64,000 nt of DNA from Corynebacterium sp. GTDB lineage: Bacteria > Actinomycetota > Actinomycetes > Mycobacteriales > Mycobacteriaceae. Position 1 is the first letter of the stretch. Each line of letters begins with the position of its first letter. The position numbers and the translations under genes were made by a program. The notes below the pieces were generated by a model. The model was given only the letters and a program-made list of their open reading frames with translations. It did not search any database and was not told the DNA's origin. The stretch lies in assembly GCF_030532965.1 (NCBI RefSeq), contig NZ_JAUNKC010000008.1, forward strand, positions 44,158 through 108,157, in the 5' to 3' direction. Shown here piece by piece: positions 36,728 to 46,073 of this stretch.

Positions 36728-37912
36728 GTGCATTCCATTAGCGTTAAATTACCAAGTTCCAACGGTTACATGATGGCCGGAACCCTTGACATGCCTGATA
36801 CCCCATCGCTTGCGTATGCCATGTTCGCGCATTGTTTTACTGGATCGCGATTCACCCCAGCCGCCGCCCGGGTCTGTAAAACTCTCGCCGAAATGGGAAT
36901 CGCATGTCTGCGCTTCGACTTCCCAGGGCTCGGTCAGTCTGAGGGAGATTTCCACAAAACCAGTTTCTCCGAAAATGTCAATGACATCATCGCCGCCAAC
37001 CAATGGCTAGCGGACAATTACACTGCTCCCCAACTACTAATTGGGCATTCCTTGGGTGGCGCTGCCGCGCTGAAAGCCGCGACTATGATTTCCACTCTCA
37101 AGGCCGTGGCGACCATCGGTGCGCCATTTGACCCAGCGCACGCAGTGCTGCACTTCGCTGACCGTATTGGCGAAGTAGACGAAACTGGTGCTGTCACGCT
37201 CACGTTGGGAGGTAGAGACATCACGATTTCCCGTGAGTTTTTGGAAGATCTTGCTGAGACCAATCCTGAAGCATATCTGCCCACGCTTCGTAAACCACTG
37301 CTTATTTTGCATTCGCCCATTGATCAAACCGTTGGTATCGACAACGCTCAAAATATTTTCCTGAAAACCCGGTATCCCAAGTCTTTGGTGTCTCTGCATA
37401 AAGTCGATCATCTATGCACTAAAACAGGTGCCGCACAGCTCGCAGCCCACATTATCCGTAGCTGGGTCGAACAGCACCTTGTTCCTGAGGCTTCCGCTTC
37501 ACCTGATATTGCTGCCAATACAGTTCTGTCTCATTCCACAAAGGCCGGAAAATTCTCGGGCTTGGTCCACATTGGTTCACAGCCGATTGCGACAGACAAA
37601 GACAAAGCTCACGGCGGCAAGAACCTTGGTGTGACGCCGACTTCGTTATTGATCGCTGCGCTGGCTTCTTCAACCAAGCAGGCTATCCAAACAGCGGCGC
37701 AGTCCGCACGTATGAAGCCGCTAGCAAACGTCGAAGTTACGATCACCCCGAACCCTTCGGATGCGGGAGCCCTTCACCTGCAACGATCGATACTCATTAC
37801 CGGCGACAGCCTCACCGACGACGACCGCAAGGTCTTGATGTCTGCTGCCCAGAATTCCGAGATATCGGCGTTGCTCAATGACGCAGTCGTTATTGAGGAT
37901 ATTTTTCAGTGA
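36728..37912 (+). CDS. Alpha/beta hydrolase - OsmC-like fusion protein
   Basis: This is a 394-residue two-domain protein. Residues 1-255 are an alpha/beta hydrolase with nucleophile motif GHSLGG (Ser about 101), an Asp in HSPIDQTV and a His in KVDHLC. Residues 270-390 resemble OsmC/Ohr proteins (HGGKNLGVTPTSLLIAALASST). The two reactive cysteines of OsmC-type peroxidases are absent: the first block reads ASSTKQAIQT, and the second block near the C-terminus also has no Cys. The hydrolase is probably active while the OsmC part is likely not a peroxidase. Start is GTG 36728 after GGGAG. It overlaps the YchJ-like gene by four bases. Confidence 0.88.
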   Translation: MHSISVKLPSSNGYMMAGTLDMPDTPSLAYAMFAHCFTGSRFTPAAARVCKTLAEMGIACLRFDFPGLGQSEGDFHKTSFSENVNDIIAANQWLADNYTAPQLLIGHSLGGAAALKAATMISTLKAVATIGAPFDPAHAVLHFADRIGEVDETGAVTLTLGGRDITISREFLEDLAETNPEAYLPTLRKPLLILHSPIDQTVGIDNAQNIFLKTRYPKSLVSLHKVDHLCTKTGAAQLAAHIIRSWVEQHLVPEASASPDIAANTVLSHSTKAGKFSGLVHIGSQPIATDKDKAHGGKNLGVTPTSLLIAALASSTKQAIQTAAQSARMKPLANVEVTITPNPSDAGALHLQRSILITGDSLTDDDRKVLMSAAQNSEISALLNDAVVIEDIFQ

Positions 37913-38307
37913 GTAGTTTTCCGCCATTAAGCGCCTGTCCGTGTCAATCGGGATTGTGTTACGGCGATTGTTGCTTTCCGTTGCACAACAAAACGCGTCC
38001 CGCCCCGACAGCTGAGGCCCTCATGCGGTCTCGCTACAGCGCCTTTGTGCTTTTCGACGCCGACTACTTGCGCTACTCCTGGCATCCGACCACAGCGCCA
38101 ACATCGCTGGATTTGGACCGCAATCTGACGTGGGTCGGGCTGTCCATTTCCCACACAAGCGGTGGCGGTCCTTTCGATAGCGTTGGCTCCGTAACATTCA
38201 CCGCGCACTTTCAATGCAACGGTGTTGCCGGAACCCACACCGAAATATCTCAGTTTTCGCGTTGGGAACGCCGGTGGGTTTATGAATCAGGCATAGTAAC
38301 TGCATAA
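37909..38307 (+). CDS. YchJ-like SEC-C motif protein
   Basis: This 132-residue protein of the UPF0225/YchJ type has an N-terminal SEC-C zinc motif (CPCQSGLCYGDCC), the MRSRYSAFVLFDADYLRYSWHP block and an NTF2-like fold (FTAHFQCNGVAGTHTEISQFSRWERRWVY). Function is unknown; SEC-C motifs bind zinc and often contact proteins or nucleic acid. It is coupled to the hydrolase-OsmC gene by a four-base overlap. A CGTCGAAAAG copy lies at 38050-38059 (minus). Confidence 0.9.
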   Translation: MSSFPPLSACPCQSGLCYGDCCFPLHNKTRPAPTAEALMRSRYSAFVLFDADYLRYSWHPTTAPTSLDLDRNLTWVGLSISHTSGGGPFDSVGSVTFTAHFQCNGVAGTHTEISQFSRWERRWVYESGIVTA

Positions 38308-38385
38308 TCCCCAGCTCATGGGCAAAATTGGCGCTTTGGGATCACAATGCTGTAATCTGTGGGAGCTGCTTACCCAAGCAACAAA

Positions 38386-38459
38386 CGGACTGTGGCGCAG
38401 TTTGGTAGCGCACTTGACTGGGGGTTAAGGGGTCGCAGGTTCAAATCCTGTCAGTCCGA
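38386..38459 (+). tRNA. tRNA-Pro (anticodon GGG)
   Basis: A 74-base cloverleaf. The 7-bp acceptor stem is 38386-38392 with 38452-38458, followed by discriminator A. The D-arm contains TTTGGTAGCG and the anticodon loop CTGGGGG gives anticodon GGG. The T-loop TTCAAAT closes with a GCAGG/CCTGT stem. CCA is not encoded. Confidence 0.96.
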
Positions 38460-38466
38460 CAAATTT

Positions 38467-38500
38467 GTTAAAGGGCCAAGATCGCTCTTGGCCCTTTAAC
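38467..38500. terminator. Bidirectional terminator between tRNA-Pro and glpK
   Basis: A perfect 15-bp inverted repeat (38467-38481 with 38486-38500) with a 4-base loop sits eight bases after the tRNA and one base before the glpK stop on the other strand. Confidence 0.9.
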
Positions 38501-38501
38501 G

Positions 38502-40025
38502 TTATTCTTCCCAATCAAACGTTCTTTCCACTGCCCTATTCCATTCCTTGAAAAGCTGTTCCGCAGCGTCTTCTGGCATCGACGGAGTCCAGGTTTGTTC
38601 CACTGCGCACTGCTCTTTGAGCTGGTCTAGATCCTCAAAAAATCCGACACCCAAACCAGCGGCGAAGGCAGCGCCCAACGCAGTTGTCTCGATGATTCGT
38701 GGCCGTAATACTTCCTTCCGCAAAATATCGGATTGGAATTGCATAAGCAGCTCGTTTCGCACCATTCCCCCGTCAACCTTGAGCTGGGAAATCTCAACGC
38801 CGGAATCCGCAGCCATCGCGTCGACTACTTCACGGGTTTGATAAGCGGTAGCCTCAATCACTGCGCGAGCCAAATGGTGCTTATTGGCGAATCGTGTCAA
38901 CCCCACGATCACGCCACGTGCATCTGGACGCCACCTAGGCGCAAACAACCCAGAAAAGGCGGGAACAATATAAACACCACCGTTATCCGGCACTTGAGCT
39001 GCAGATTCCTCAATCTCTTGCGCATTAGCTACCAGCCCTAAATTATCACGCAACCACTGTACGAGGGCACCACCCATGGCCACTGACCCCTCGAGTGCGT
39101 AAACCGGCTTTTCATTGTCTATTTGGTAACACACAGTAGTAATGAGCCCGTGTTCGCTCTTTTTCGGCGTCTGACCGGTATTTAGAAGCAAGAATAGGCC
39201 GGTTCCATAAGTATTCTTAGCATCACCAGGTTCAAAACAGGCTTGACCGAACATCGCCGATTGTTGATCACCCAAGATTCCGGTGATTGCCACGCCAGCC
39301 AATGTCCCCCGCCCGCGCACATGCCCGAATGTGGTAACACTTGGCTTGATCTCCGGCAGCATCGCCATCGGAATTTTCATCTCGGCACAGATCGACTCAT
39401 CCCATTGAAGCGTTGCCAAATCCATCAGGAGAGTCCGCGAGGCATTTGTCACATCGGTTGCGTGTACCGCTTCAGCTCCATTGTCGCCTTCGGGACCACC
39501 GGTTAAGTTCCACAACAACCAGGTGTCTATCGTGCCAAAAAGCAGGTCACCGTTCTCGGCTTGCTCCCGCGCACCGGCTACGTTATCCAAGATCCACCGA
39601 ATCTTCGGGCCCGCCGGGTAGGAGTTTAGCCGCAAACCGGTGGTATCCCGCCATCGATCAACACCTTCTTCAGCAGCTAATTCTTCGCATAACGCACTCG
39701 TACGAGTGTCTTGCCACACTATAGCGTTGTAGACAGGCAGACCTGTGTGTTTATTCCACACGACGGTCGTTTCCCGCTGATTAGTTATCCCTACGGCAGC
39801 AATATCTTCTCGCGGAACATTCGCTTCAGCCAGTGCAGCGGCCACTGCCCGGCGGGTGTTATCCCAAATCTCCAATGGATCATGTTCCACCCAGCCCTTT
39901 TGCGGGAAGATCTGCCTGTGTTCAAATTGCCCGACGCCAACCATGTTGGCGTCTTCGTCAAAAACAACGCACCGGGTGGAAGTTGTTCCCTGGTCAATTG
40001 CAGCTACATACCGGTGGTCACTCAT
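38502..40025 (-). CDS. glpK: Glycerol kinase
   Basis: This 507-residue FGGY-family kinase makes sn-glycerol 3-phosphate from glycerol and [23 protein letters not shown] begins it, [11 protein letters not shown] is the glycerol-binding block, and [15 protein letters not shown] and [15 protein letters not shown] are further signatures. It follows glpD with no gap (glpD TAA next to the glpK ATG), so the two form an operon for glycerol use. No glpF or repressor gene lies next to it in the window. Confidence 0.97.
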   Translation of the reverse strand: MSDHRYVAAIDQGTTSTRCVVFDEDANMVGVGQFEHRQIFPQKGWVEHDPLEIWDNTRRAVAAALAEANVPREDIAAVGITNQRETTVVWNKHTGLPVYNAIVWQDTRTSALCEELAAEEGVDRWRDTTGLRLNSYPAGPKIRWILDNVAGAREQAENGDLLFGTIDTWLLWNLTGGPEGDNGAEAVHATDVTNASRTLLMDLATLQWDESICAEMKIPMAMLPEIKPSVTTFGHVRGRGTLAGVAITGILGDQQSAMFGQACFEPGDAKNTYGTGLFLLLNTGQTPKKSEHGLITTVCYQIDNEKPVYALEGSVAMGGALVQWLRDNLGLVANAQEIEESAAQVPDNGGVYIVPAFSGLFAPRWRPDARGVIVGLTRFANKHHLARAVIEATAYQTREVVDAMAADSGVEISQLKVDGGMVRNELLMQFQSDILRKEVLRPRIIETTALGAAFAAGLGVGFFEDLDQLKEQCAVEQTWTPSMPEDAAEQLFKEWNRAVERTFDWEE

Positions 40026-41750
40026 TTAATGATCCTGCACTGTATCGATTAGCGGGCGTGCGTCGTTCGCTTGGGTAGCTACCTTATTCGCAGCATCATC
40101 GGTCAGCTCCTTTTCTGCGGCTAGGGTTGCCTCGGTAGCAGCTTTGAACTGTTCGACTTCAGCTACGATGCGCTTCTCATCCCAATCGAGGTAAGAGCTG
40201 ACAATGCGCGCCACGGTTTCTGCTGATGCAACGCCTCGATCCGCGTACTCCATGGATACCCGCAACCGACGATGAAGAATATCTTCTAGGTGCATTGCGC
40301 CCTCGTGCGTCACTGCATAGACCGCTTCAGCCTTAAGATACTGCTCTGCACCTGGAATCGGTTCCACTAACGTTGGATCCTCTTGTGCTGGTGAAAGCAC
40401 CTCGAAAATCAACGAGCCATACCTTCCCAGGAGATGTTCAACTTGAGTTTCTGAGATACCCAACCTCAGCGCTAGAGACGGAGCTTGGTTTGCTAACGCG
40501 TGGTATCCGTCTGCGCCTAGGAGCGGGGTGTTTTCCGTGACAGAACGAGGCACGTTCTTGGAAATATCTTCGGCCGCCTTATCCACGGCGTCTTTTCCGA
40601 TGACGCGATATGTTGTGTATTTCCCACCAGCGACAGAAACCATTCCGGGGGCGACCCGAGCCACAGCGTGATTGCGGGATAAATTGGTGGTCGAGTCCGA
40701 CTTACCACTCAACAGCGGGCGCAAACCTGAATAAACTCCAACGATGTCTTCATGTCGGATTTGCCGTCGAACCTTCGCGTTGACGTGATCAAGAATATAG
40801 TCAATATCGGCCCTGGTAGCCGCTGGATTGGCTAGGTTTTTATCCCAATCGGTATCGGTCGTTCCAATGATCCAGTATTCGCCCCATGGGATAACAAACA
40901 AAACAGACTTTTCGGTAACGAAGCATAAAGCGGCATCGGCATCAAGGCAAGATTTCGGCACGACAATGTGGACGCCTTTTGACGTGTGGACGCTAAACTT
41001 GCCGGGAACGCCAGCAAGTTTTTGCAGCTCGTCATTCCATACACCAGTGGCATTGATACACACATCACAATGTATCGTTGTCTCAGCACCACTGTCGGTA
41101 TCCCGAACCACAACACCCGTTATTGTCTCACCAGACTTTTCAAACCCTACGACCTGTGTCGATGGGCGTACGATTGCACCGAATTCTGCCGCGGTGCGCA
41201 GTACCGTCATGGTGTGCCGGGCGTCGTCGACAAGCGTGTCGTAATATCGCACGCCGCCGACTAACGCGTCGTCTTTTAGCCCGGGAGCCATCTTCATCGT
41301 TGCCTTGTGGCTTAAGTGTTTCTGCATCGGAACACTCTTTGCCCCACCCATGAGGTCATACAGCATGAACCCGGATGCCATGTAAGGGCGTTCCCAAACC
41401 CTGTGGGTAAGCGGGAAAATGAATCGCAATGGTTTAACAAGGTGCGGCGCCAAAGTGGACATCGAAAGTTCGCGTTCCCGCAGCGACTCCGCAACCAGCC
41501 GAAAATCGAGCATAGCCAGGTACCGCAACCCGCCGTGGAACATCTTTGATGATCGAGAAGAGGTGCCTGCTGCAAAATCTCGAGCCTCAATGACCGCTAC
41601 TTTCAACCCCCTGGTAGCTGCGTCTAAAGCTGCACCAGCACCGACAGAACCACCACCGATAATAACTAGGTCAAAGTGCTCGGTCTCAAACTGATTCCAC
41701 GCAGACTGAAAAGACTCCGCATTGAATGCCGATGATGTGGAGGTAGCCAC
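40026..41750 (-). CDS. glpD: Aerobic glycerol-3-phosphate dehydrogenase
   Basis: This 574-residue FAD-dependent membrane-associated enzyme passes electrons from glycerol 3-phosphate to menaquinone. DLVIIGGGSVGAGAALDAATRG is the FAD loop, GTSSRSSKMFHGGLRYL is the family block, and the C-terminal region holds EDILHRRLRVSMEYADRG. The frame runs upstream to 41813, but the GTG at 41750 has AGGAGAAGGAG seven bases ahead and is taken as the start. Paired with glpK. Confidence 0.95.
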   Translation of the reverse strand: MATSTSSAFNAESFQSAWNQFETEHFDLVIIGGGSVGAGAALDAATRGLKVAVIEARDFAAGTSSRSSKMFHGGLRYLAMLDFRLVAESLRERELSMSTLAPHLVKPLRFIFPLTHRVWERPYMASGFMLYDLMGGAKSVPMQKHLSHKATMKMAPGLKDDALVGGVRYYDTLVDDARHTMTVLRTAAEFGAIVRPSTQVVGFEKSGETITGVVVRDTDSGAETTIHCDVCINATGVWNDELQKLAGVPGKFSVHTSKGVHIVVPKSCLDADAALCFVTEKSVLFVIPWGEYWIIGTTDTDWDKNLANPAATRADIDYILDHVNAKVRRQIRHEDIVGVYSGLRPLLSGKSDSTTNLSRNHAVARVAPGMVSVAGGKYTTYRVIGKDAVDKAAEDISKNVPRSVTENTPLLGADGYHALANQAPSLALRLGISETQVEHLLGRYGSLIFEVLSPAQEDPTLVEPIPGAEQYLKAEAVYAVTHEGAMHLEDILHRRLRVSMEYADRGVASAETVARIVSSYLDWDEKRIVAEVEQFKAATEATLAAEKELTDDAANKVATQANDARPLIDTVQDH

Positions 41751-41972
41751 TGTATTGCTCCTTCTCCTGGAAAATCCATACCAGGGTGGTTGAAAGGTTA
41801 TAACCAAACACATCCCATTGTAAGACTTACCCCAATACTTAGGCTATAGAAAACGTTTTGACCTCACGATGTAGAAAGACCACTAACCGGAACATTTGAT
41901 ACACCGGGTTACACAAGAAAAACTCCCAGTTGCTATTCCAATCTTCCAGATATTGATTTATCCTTAGGCGCT

Positions 41973-43091
41973 ATGAAGAGCTACGCCTTGAGCAGCACGA
42001 AAACTAAAGCAACAGTATGCGCGGTGTTTGCTGCAGCGTTTTATGCGATTTCAGTACCGATGTCAAAGTTGCTCATCGTGAATATCCAGCCAGCGATGTT
42101 GGCAGCTTTTCTTTACCTTGGAGCGGGCGTGGGGATGCTTCTCACGATCCTTTTACCTCACGTAATGGGAAAAGATTCCAGCGAAAAAACTCACGCCAAA
42201 GCGGATACCGCAGCCGAGCATAGTCCCCTGAACAGACAAGATCTACCCTATGTCCTTGCGATGATCGGGCTTGATATCGTGGCACCGATCTTGCTCATGT
42301 TTGGTATCTCACTCACCACTTCCGCAACGGTTTCGCTTCTTAATAATTTCGAAATCGTCGCAACGTCTGTAGTGGCGTTCGCAGCCTTCAAAGAAACGGT
42401 TTCTCGACAGTTGTGGATAGCCATCGCGTTAGTCACCGTTTCGAGCATCATCTTAAGCGTCGAAGGAGACGCTAGCTTTAGTCTGAATTACGGTGCTGCC
42501 TTTGTCTTGGCAGCGTGCGTGTGTTGGGGAATAGAAAACAACTGCACAACACGGTTGGCGACCAAATCACCGCAGCAGATCGTGGTTATTAAAGGAGTGT
42601 TTTCTGGACTCGGTTGCTTCATCGTGGCGCGAATGCTGGCGGAAGAAATCCCGACAATCGGGATCAGTGCCGCCGCAATGATCGTTGGTTTTATTGGTTA
42701 CGGCTTAAGCATTACGTTTTATATTTTTGCGCAACGTAACCTAGGGGCCGCAAAAACTTCGGCGTACTATGCCATTGCGCCATTCCTAGGTGTGGCTTTC
42801 AGCATGATCTTCTTAGGGGAACTCCCCAAATTGCAGTTTTGGGTGGCACTATTGATCATGGTGTGCGCTACATATCTGATGGTCAAAGATTCAGTCCAGT
42901 TGCAGCACGAACATCTGCATTCGCACACGCATACTCATGTGCATTCGCATGGAGATGTGGTTCATTGTCATGAACATACGCACAGCCATTCACATCCTCA
43001 CGCACATCACAGCAGTTCAGCGGAAACTGAGCACGATCATGAACACAGTTTTCTCAACGACATCCACGATCATTCGGGCCATTCGCACTAA
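41973..43091 (+). CDS. DMT/EamA-type transporter with histidine-rich tail
   Basis: This 372-residue protein has about ten membrane helices of the drug/metabolite transporter superfamily with two EamA halves (AVFAAAFYAISVPMSKLLI, ATVSLLNNFEIVATSVVA, GLSITFYIFAQRNLGAAKTSAYYAIAP split around TM8-9). The last 65 residues are a tail with more than 20 His and many Asp/Glu (HEHLHSHTHTHVHSHGD and similar). Such a tail is typical of metal transporters such as CDF or ZIP proteins, suggesting Ni, Co or Zn handling; this is inference. ATG 41973. Confidence 0.88.
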   Translation: MKSYALSSTKTKATVCAVFAAAFYAISVPMSKLLIVNIQPAMLAAFLYLGAGVGMLLTILLPHVMGKDSSEKTHAKADTAAEHSPLNRQDLPYVLAMIGLDIVAPILLMFGISLTTSATVSLLNNFEIVATSVVAFAAFKETVSRQLWIAIALVTVSSIILSVEGDASFSLNYGAAFVLAACVCWGIENNCTTRLATKSPQQIVVIKGVFSGLGCFIVARMLAEEIPTIGISAAAMIVGFIGYGLSITFYIFAQRNLGAAKTSAYYAIAPFLGVAFSMIFLGELPKLQFWVALLIMVCATYLMVKDSVQLQHEHLHSHTHTHVHSHGDVVHCHEHTHSHSHPHAHHSSSAETEHDHEHSFLNDIHDHSGHSH

Positions 43092-43092
43092 C

Positions 43093-43168
43093 GCTTTTCG
43101 ACGCCCGCAAAAAGCACCGAAGAATACGAACAACGTATTCGTTCAAAGCCGTTGGGGCGTCGAAAAGT
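43093..43168. terminator. Terminator hairpin built from an inverted pair of the CGTCGAAAAG repeat
   Basis: Repeat copies at 43094-43103 (minus) and 43158-43167 (plus) form a perfect 13-bp stem (43094-43106 with 43155-43167), extended by one G-U pair, around a 48-base loop. It separates convergent genes (the DMT transporter and the 59-residue antitoxin-type protein). Confidence 0.8.
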
Positions 43169-43183
43169 TAGCACTTTTGTCGA

Positions 43184-43363
43184 CTAAACGCCGTCCGTAC
43201 CGATCTTTTTATCAATGGTGTCGCGAACTTCGTCGATTTTTGCGGCCTTGTCCTCGCCAAGTGCGCCTTTCGCCATTTCTGAGGCCTTATCCAAAATCTG
43301 GTCAGAAACTTCTTCTGCCTTATCGGTGTTCAGCATGTCCTTTGCTTTGTCCATGAAGCCCAT
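43184..43363 (-). CDS. Small Rv0909/MT0933-type antitoxin family protein
   Basis: This 59-residue gene was recovered by hand. It reads MGFMDKAKDMLNTDKAEEVS, then a helix with alternating Lys/Glu, and ends at TAG 43184. It is highly charged and helical, resembling the MT0933 antitoxin family of short proteins. AAGGAAGG lies about ten bases ahead of the ATG. No toxin gene is adjacent, so in this setting it may be an orphan or have another role. Confidence 0.72.
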   Translation of the reverse strand: MGFMDKAKDMLNTDKAEEVSDQILDKASEMAKGALGEDKAAKIDEVRDTIDKKIGTDGV

Positions 43364-43506
43364 GTCATATTCCTTCCTTTAGAGCGAACTTTACAAATAC
43401 ACGTTGCCGTTACGATCAGTGCCCACTATATCAGTTAATAATGAATAAAACTTCCATTACTCGTTCACCCCTATCACCGTGAAACCACAGTACAATTCTT
43501 GACATT

Positions 43507-44337
43507 ATGAGCTCCGATCCAGCCAAAGATGCGTCGCAACCGATTCGCCCTGTACCTCCGATTTCCCGTAAAAACATGCCGAAATTCGTTTCTGATACGC
43601 ATCGCAATGAGCAAGCCCGCGCTTTCCGGAGTGGAGCCGAGCTTTATCAAGATGTGCGGCCAAGCTACCCAACCGAGGTAATGGGTTTGCTAGCAATCGA
43701 ACATAATCACAGCTATCGAATCCTGGATGTGGGTGCTGGCACCGGAAAGCTGACGTCGGTTTTAGGCGCTGCTTTTGGTGAACGAGCTGAAGTTTTTGCG
43801 TTAGACCCCAGTCTGGAAATGCTAAAAACCTTAAAGAACCACGGCATTTCCGCATGGCAGGCAACCGCTGAAGTGTCAGCTGCCCGAAACGAGGTTTTCG
43901 ACGTGGTTACTTGCGCGCAGACATGGCACTGGGTGGATTCCCGTGCAGCGAGCGTTGAATGCGATCGCATCAGCACCGCCGAGGCCCAATTGCTGCTCGT
44001 ATGGAACACGCTGGATGTAAACATTCCGTGGGTGCATAGACTAAGTAGGATCATGCATTCGGGAGACACATTGGCCGAAGGGTTCCTGCCAACAGTGTAT
44101 GCGCCGTGGCAGCTTTGCGATGAACTGCGGTTGCGGTGGGAACAACCAGTCACCACGCAATTATTGCATCGATTAATGCATACTCGGTCGTATTGGCTGC
44201 GATCAACCGAGTCAGTGCGGGATAAGATGACCGCTAACTTGCACTGGTATTTGGACGAGCACCTCGGTTTTCACCCAGATCAAGAGATATTGCTTCCCTA
44301 CCGATGCGATGCGTTCCTCTACAGAAAACAGAAATAG
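43507..44337 (+). CDS. SAM-dependent methyltransferase
   Basis: This 276-residue class I methyltransferase has SAM motif I (RILDVGAGTGKLTSVLGAAF) near residue 75, the acidic FALDPSLEML loop and a later VTCAQTWHWVDSRAASVECDRI block. The latter is typical of methyltransferase domain 11 proteins similar to yeast Crg1/TMT1. Substrate unknown. It stands alone, convergent with der across terminators. Confidence 0.88.
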   Translation: MSSDPAKDASQPIRPVPPISRKNMPKFVSDTHRNEQARAFRSGAELYQDVRPSYPTEVMGLLAIEHNHSYRILDVGAGTGKLTSVLGAAFGERAEVFALDPSLEMLKTLKNHGISAWQATAEVSAARNEVFDVVTCAQTWHWVDSRAASVECDRISTAEAQLLLVWNTLDVNIPWVHRLSRIMHSGDTLAEGFLPTVYAPWQLCDELRLRWEQPVTTQLLHRLMHTRSYWLRSTESVRDKMTANLHWYLDEHLGFHPDQEILLPYRCDAFLYRKQK

Positions 44338-44417
44338 ACGAAAAAGATAGAAACGCTAGATTCGTCACTTTCTATAGAAATTATCGAAAATAACTGAAAG
44401 TGAATCTAAATTTGGAA

Positions 44418-44461
44418 AAGGTTGAGCCCACCGCTACTGCATAGCAGGCGAGCTCAACCTT
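44418..44461. terminator. Bidirectional terminator between methyltransferase and der
   Basis: A 10-bp perfect stem (44418-44427 with 44452-44461) has a nested GCTA/TAGC stem inside the loop. A second imperfect hairpin with GAAAGTGAATC on its right arm lies about 20 bases before it. Confidence 0.7.
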
Positions 44462-44513
44462 GTCAGGAAGTATAAACTGTTCTAGGAAATTGAAAGTCCC
44501 TGACCCTACTTCC

Positions 44514-46073
44514 CTACTTCTTTGACCGGCGCTCGCGTACTCGGACTGCGATCCGAACCGGAGAGCCTTCAAAGCCGAATGATTCCCGGAACTTACGTTC
44601 CAGATAACGCCGATACCCGGCGTCCAGGAATCCAGTGGTGAATAACACTACAACTGGTGGCCTGGTCGAAGCCTGGGTAGCAAACAATACGCGCGGAACC
44701 CGGCCGCCCTTCATCGGAGGTGGATTTTGCGCAACCGTTGCGCGCAGCCAGTTATTGAGCTGACCGGTGCTTATACGCTTATCCCAACTCTCCAATGCCT
44801 CCAGCATGTAAGGTTCAAGCCGCTGTAACGCTCGACCGGTTTTGGCGGAGATATTGATCCGTTTGACCCACGGGATGTGGGCTAATTGCTGCTCAATTTC
44901 TCGCTCAAGCTCCCAACGCCGGTCGTCATCCATAAGATCCCATTTATTAAAGACCAAGACCAACGCCTTGCCGGATTCAAGGATCATATTCAAGACGCGC
45001 TGATCCTGCTCCGAAACCGGATCAGAGCAATCGATCATAAAGATGCAAATCTCGGCCGCATCAATGGCATTTCGGGTCCGTAGGGACGCGTAGTATTCGT
45101 GTCCTTGGGCATTCTTTACCTTTTTACGCAGGCCAGCAGTATCAACAAACTTCCATAAGTGCTTATCCAGTTTAACTATGGAGTCAACTGGATCAACGGT
45201 CGTCCCTGCAACGTTGTCGACAACCGATCGTTCCTCGCCCGCGATCTTATTCAGCAACGAAGATTTTCCGACATTCGGTTTGCCCACTAAAGCAACGCGA
45301 CGCGGCCCCTCCGTAATCGATGCGGATCGAGGTTCTTCCGGGAACAGGCGGAGAATTTCGTCCAGTACATCCGCACCGCCGCGCCCGTGTTGGGCAGACA
45401 CTGGCCATGGATCGCCTAAGCCTAGGGCATAAAACTCCGCCATGTCCGCATACTGGCTATCCGAATCGAACTTGTTTGCCACCAAAATCACTGGAACATC
45501 TGACCGTTGCAGTTTCTTAGCCATGACCGAGTCAGTTTCGGTAATACCAACTTTGGTGTCAACAACCATGACAATGACGTCGGCAGACTCCATTGCGTTT
45601 TCCGCTTGCCTCGCAATCGCGGCGTGAATGCCTTTTACGTTGGGATCCCAACCGCCGGTGTCTTGAACCCAGAAACGTTGACCACCCCAGTCAGCAATAT
45701 AGGAAATGCGATCTCGGGTAACCCCTGGAAAATCCTCTACAACCGCTTCGCGGCGACCGATAAAGCGGTTGACCAAAGTGGATTTTCCGACGTTCGGCCG
45801 ACCCACAATGGCCACGGTGCACAGATTTTCCTCAACGTGCGTATCGGGGCCTATTCCGAATGCTTCTTCAAGCTGTTTCCAGTCTTCCTCGGAGTAATCT
45901 TCGCCGAAATCGGGGTCGGAAAACTCCGATTTGTCAAACGAACCATCGTCGAAAACCTCAACATCATAGTCATCTTCCATGTTGCCATCATCAATGATGT
46001 TGGAGTGGTTTTCATCCATTGAATAGTCAGATTCATCGTGCGAAGATGCAGCTGAGTGTATGTCATCGCTCAT
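44514..46073 (-). CDS. der: GTPase Der (EngA) with acidic N-terminal extension
   Basis: This 519-residue ribosome-assembly GTPase has two G domains: [13 protein letters not shown] about residue 92 and [13 protein letters not shown] about 265, each with DTxG and NKxD (DTGGWDP / [12 protein letters not shown] / NKWD). A KH-like C-terminal domain with basic RERRSKK follows. The first 80 residues are an acidic tail (many Asp/Glu) absent from E. coli Der, seen in actinobacterial forms. Overlaps cmk by four bases. Confidence 0.96.
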   Translation of the reverse strand: MSDDIHSAASSHDESDYSMDENHSNIIDDGNMEDDYDVEVFDDGSFDKSEFSDPDFGEDYSEEDWKQLEEAFGIGPDTHVEENLCTVAIVGRPNVGKSTLVNRFIGRREAVVEDFPGVTRDRISYIADWGGQRFWVQDTGGWDPNVKGIHAAIARQAENAMESADVIVMVVDTKVGITETDSVMAKKLQRSDVPVILVANKFDSDSQYADMAEFYALGLGDPWPVSAQHGRGGADVLDEILRLFPEEPRSASITEGPRRVALVGKPNVGKSSLLNKIAGEERSVVDNVAGTTVDPVDSIVKLDKHLWKFVDTAGLRKKVKNAQGHEYYASLRTRNAIDAAEICIFMIDCSDPVSEQDQRVLNMILESGKALVLVFNKWDLMDDDRRWELEREIEQQLAHIPWVKRINISAKTGRALQRLEPYMLEALESWDKRISTGQLNNWLRATVAQNPPPMKGGRVPRVLFATQASTRPPVVVLFTTGFLDAGYRRYLERKFRESFGFEGSPVRIAVRVRERRSKK

